From an uncultured Actinomycetes bacterium (GTDB taxonomy: Bacteria; Actinomycetota; Thermoleophilia; Solirubrobacterales; Solirubrobacteraceae), in assembly GCA_937888775.1 (NCBI GenBank), contig CALAQT010000477.1, positions 1 through 14,089 of the forward strand: a stretch of 14,089 bases of DNA, read 5' to 3'. The notes under the pieces were generated by a model. That model had not been told where the DNA came from. It saw nothing but the letters and a program-made list of their open reading frames with translations, and did no database searches. The translations under genes were made by a program, and so were the position numbers. This document shows, piece after piece, positions 13,641 through 14,089 of this stretch; within the stretch, counting starts at the first letter, position 1, and each line of letters opens with the position of its first letter.

Positions 13641-13682
13641 ATGCGACCCGCAGACTGGTTCGCGCTCGGCAGCCGGTCATGA
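13641..13682 (+). CDS. 13-codon leader ORF, second copy
   Basis: Same MRPADWFALGSRS as at 6438, starting six bases after TATGCT and overlapping by ATGA the 23-codon ORF at 13679-13750, which in turn overlaps the glycosyltransferase start at 13743. The chain is kept identical in both copies. Confidence 0.3.
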   Translation: MRPADWFALGSRS

Positions 13683-13742
13683 GCTCGCCACCCGGGCGGA
13701 TCGCGGTGCTGCCGGCGTGCGATTCCTGCCGGGGGCAAGGGG

Positions 13743-14089
13743 ATGGCTGACGCCCCTGCACCCTGGCGCAATCCGGTCTACGTCGCGGCGACGATCGTCC
13801 AGGCGCTCGGGCGGCGCCGCTGGCGGCCGGAGCTCGCTTATGGGGCGGGCGACCTGCGGCGGCACCTGATCCCGACGGCAGCCGAGCGCGAGCGTCGGGC
13901 CCGCCGAACGCTGCCCTACCTCGGGATCACGACGCTGATGCTGGATGAGGCCCGCGACTTGCGCGAGTGGATCGAGTTCCACCGGCTCCAGGGCGTCGAG
14001 CGCTTCTACCTGTATGACAACGGCAGCACCGACGACACCGAAGAGGTGGTCAGGCCCTACGTCGAGGAGGGCATTGCGGAGCTCGTCCC
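13743..14089 (+). CDS. GT92/DUF23-like glycosyltransferase, 5' part (runs off the window)
   Basis: Starts at ATG 13743 and is open to the edge (115 codons). Residues from about 60 carry LGITTLMLDEARDLREWIEFHRLQGVERFYLYDNGSTDDTEEVVRPYV, the N-terminal core of GT92/DUF23 glycosyltransferases, which usually act in surface glycan synthesis. The catalytic DxD and C-terminal half would lie beyond 14089. A G-rich stretch (GGGGGCAAGGGG) directly before the ATG may be the ribosome site. An identical but truncated copy is at 6540. I take this one as the likely parent, but completeness cannot be seen here. Confidence 0.75.
   Translation, partial: MADAPAPWRNPVYVAATIVQALGRRRWRPELAYGAGDLRRHLIPTAAERERRARRTLPYLGITTLMLDEARDLREWIEFHRLQGVERFYLYDNGSTDDTEEVVRPYVEEGIAELV

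Larger units (their letters stand above)
13636..14089 (+). repeat. Long direct repeat, right copy (at least 454 bp, cut by window end)
   Basis: By eye identical to 6433-6886 and still matching at the last base. Together the copies bracket the region with the fusion glycosyltransferase, HtrL-like, PqqD, GT-A and FkbM genes (about 6.75 kb between them). Confidence 0.95.

Noticed and set aside
1..14089. CRISPR array
   Set aside because: I found no regularly spaced direct repeats with unique spacers; the tandem 11-nt repeat has no spacers.

Overview
The window is high-GC DNA with many GTG/TTG starts, a tRNA 3' end without an encoded CCA, and at least one promoter-like TATNNT box six bases before an ATG, as in leaderless actinobacterial genes. 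Together with the flavour of the proteins this suggests an Actinomycetota genome, possibly of the Thermoleophilia/Solirubrobacterales type. That placement is inference, because no ribosomal marker is present. The whole window looks like accessory DNA.

Left part (1-3273): a decayed tyrosine-recombinase 3' fragment lies in the left flank. Next comes the 3' half of a tRNA-Gly(GCC) gene with its terminator on the minus strand, then a complete tyrosine integrase running away from it. The broken tRNA side faces the integrase, so this reads as one attachment junction (attR-like) of an integrative element that extends to the right. Its first cargo is a tightly coupled two-gene module, a small HicA-like protein and an HTH protein overlapping by ATGA, which looks like a toxin-antitoxin pair.

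Middle (3274-6425): two different, intact IS1595-family elements sit directly side by side. The same 9-mer, TTCTGGGAA, occurs on the left, between them and on the right. Joining the outer flanks across one copy of the 9-mer rebuilds a 13-bp-arm palindrome with its centre at the insertion point. About 0.6 kb without a recognisable gene follows.

Right part (6426-14089): a glycan and peptide-modification locus is bounded by two identical copies of at least 454 bp carrying the 5' end of a GT92/DUF23-like glycosyltransferase gene. The left copy is broken; the right copy runs off the window. Between them are a three-part glycosyltransferase-TPR-beta-propeller fusion (-), an HtrL/WlaTC-like protein (+), a PqqD-domain protein ending in a Tat-like segment and a GPTGPTG tail (+), a GT-A glycosyltransferase (-) and an FkbM methyltransferase (+). 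Genes alternate in strand with almost no space between them (5, 2 and 17 bp at three junctions).

The most interesting hypothesis is that the PqqD-Tat-(GPT) protein is a substrate or carrier whose collagen-like Thr-containing tail is glycosylated and perhaps O-methylated by its neighbours. Nothing in the sequence proves this.
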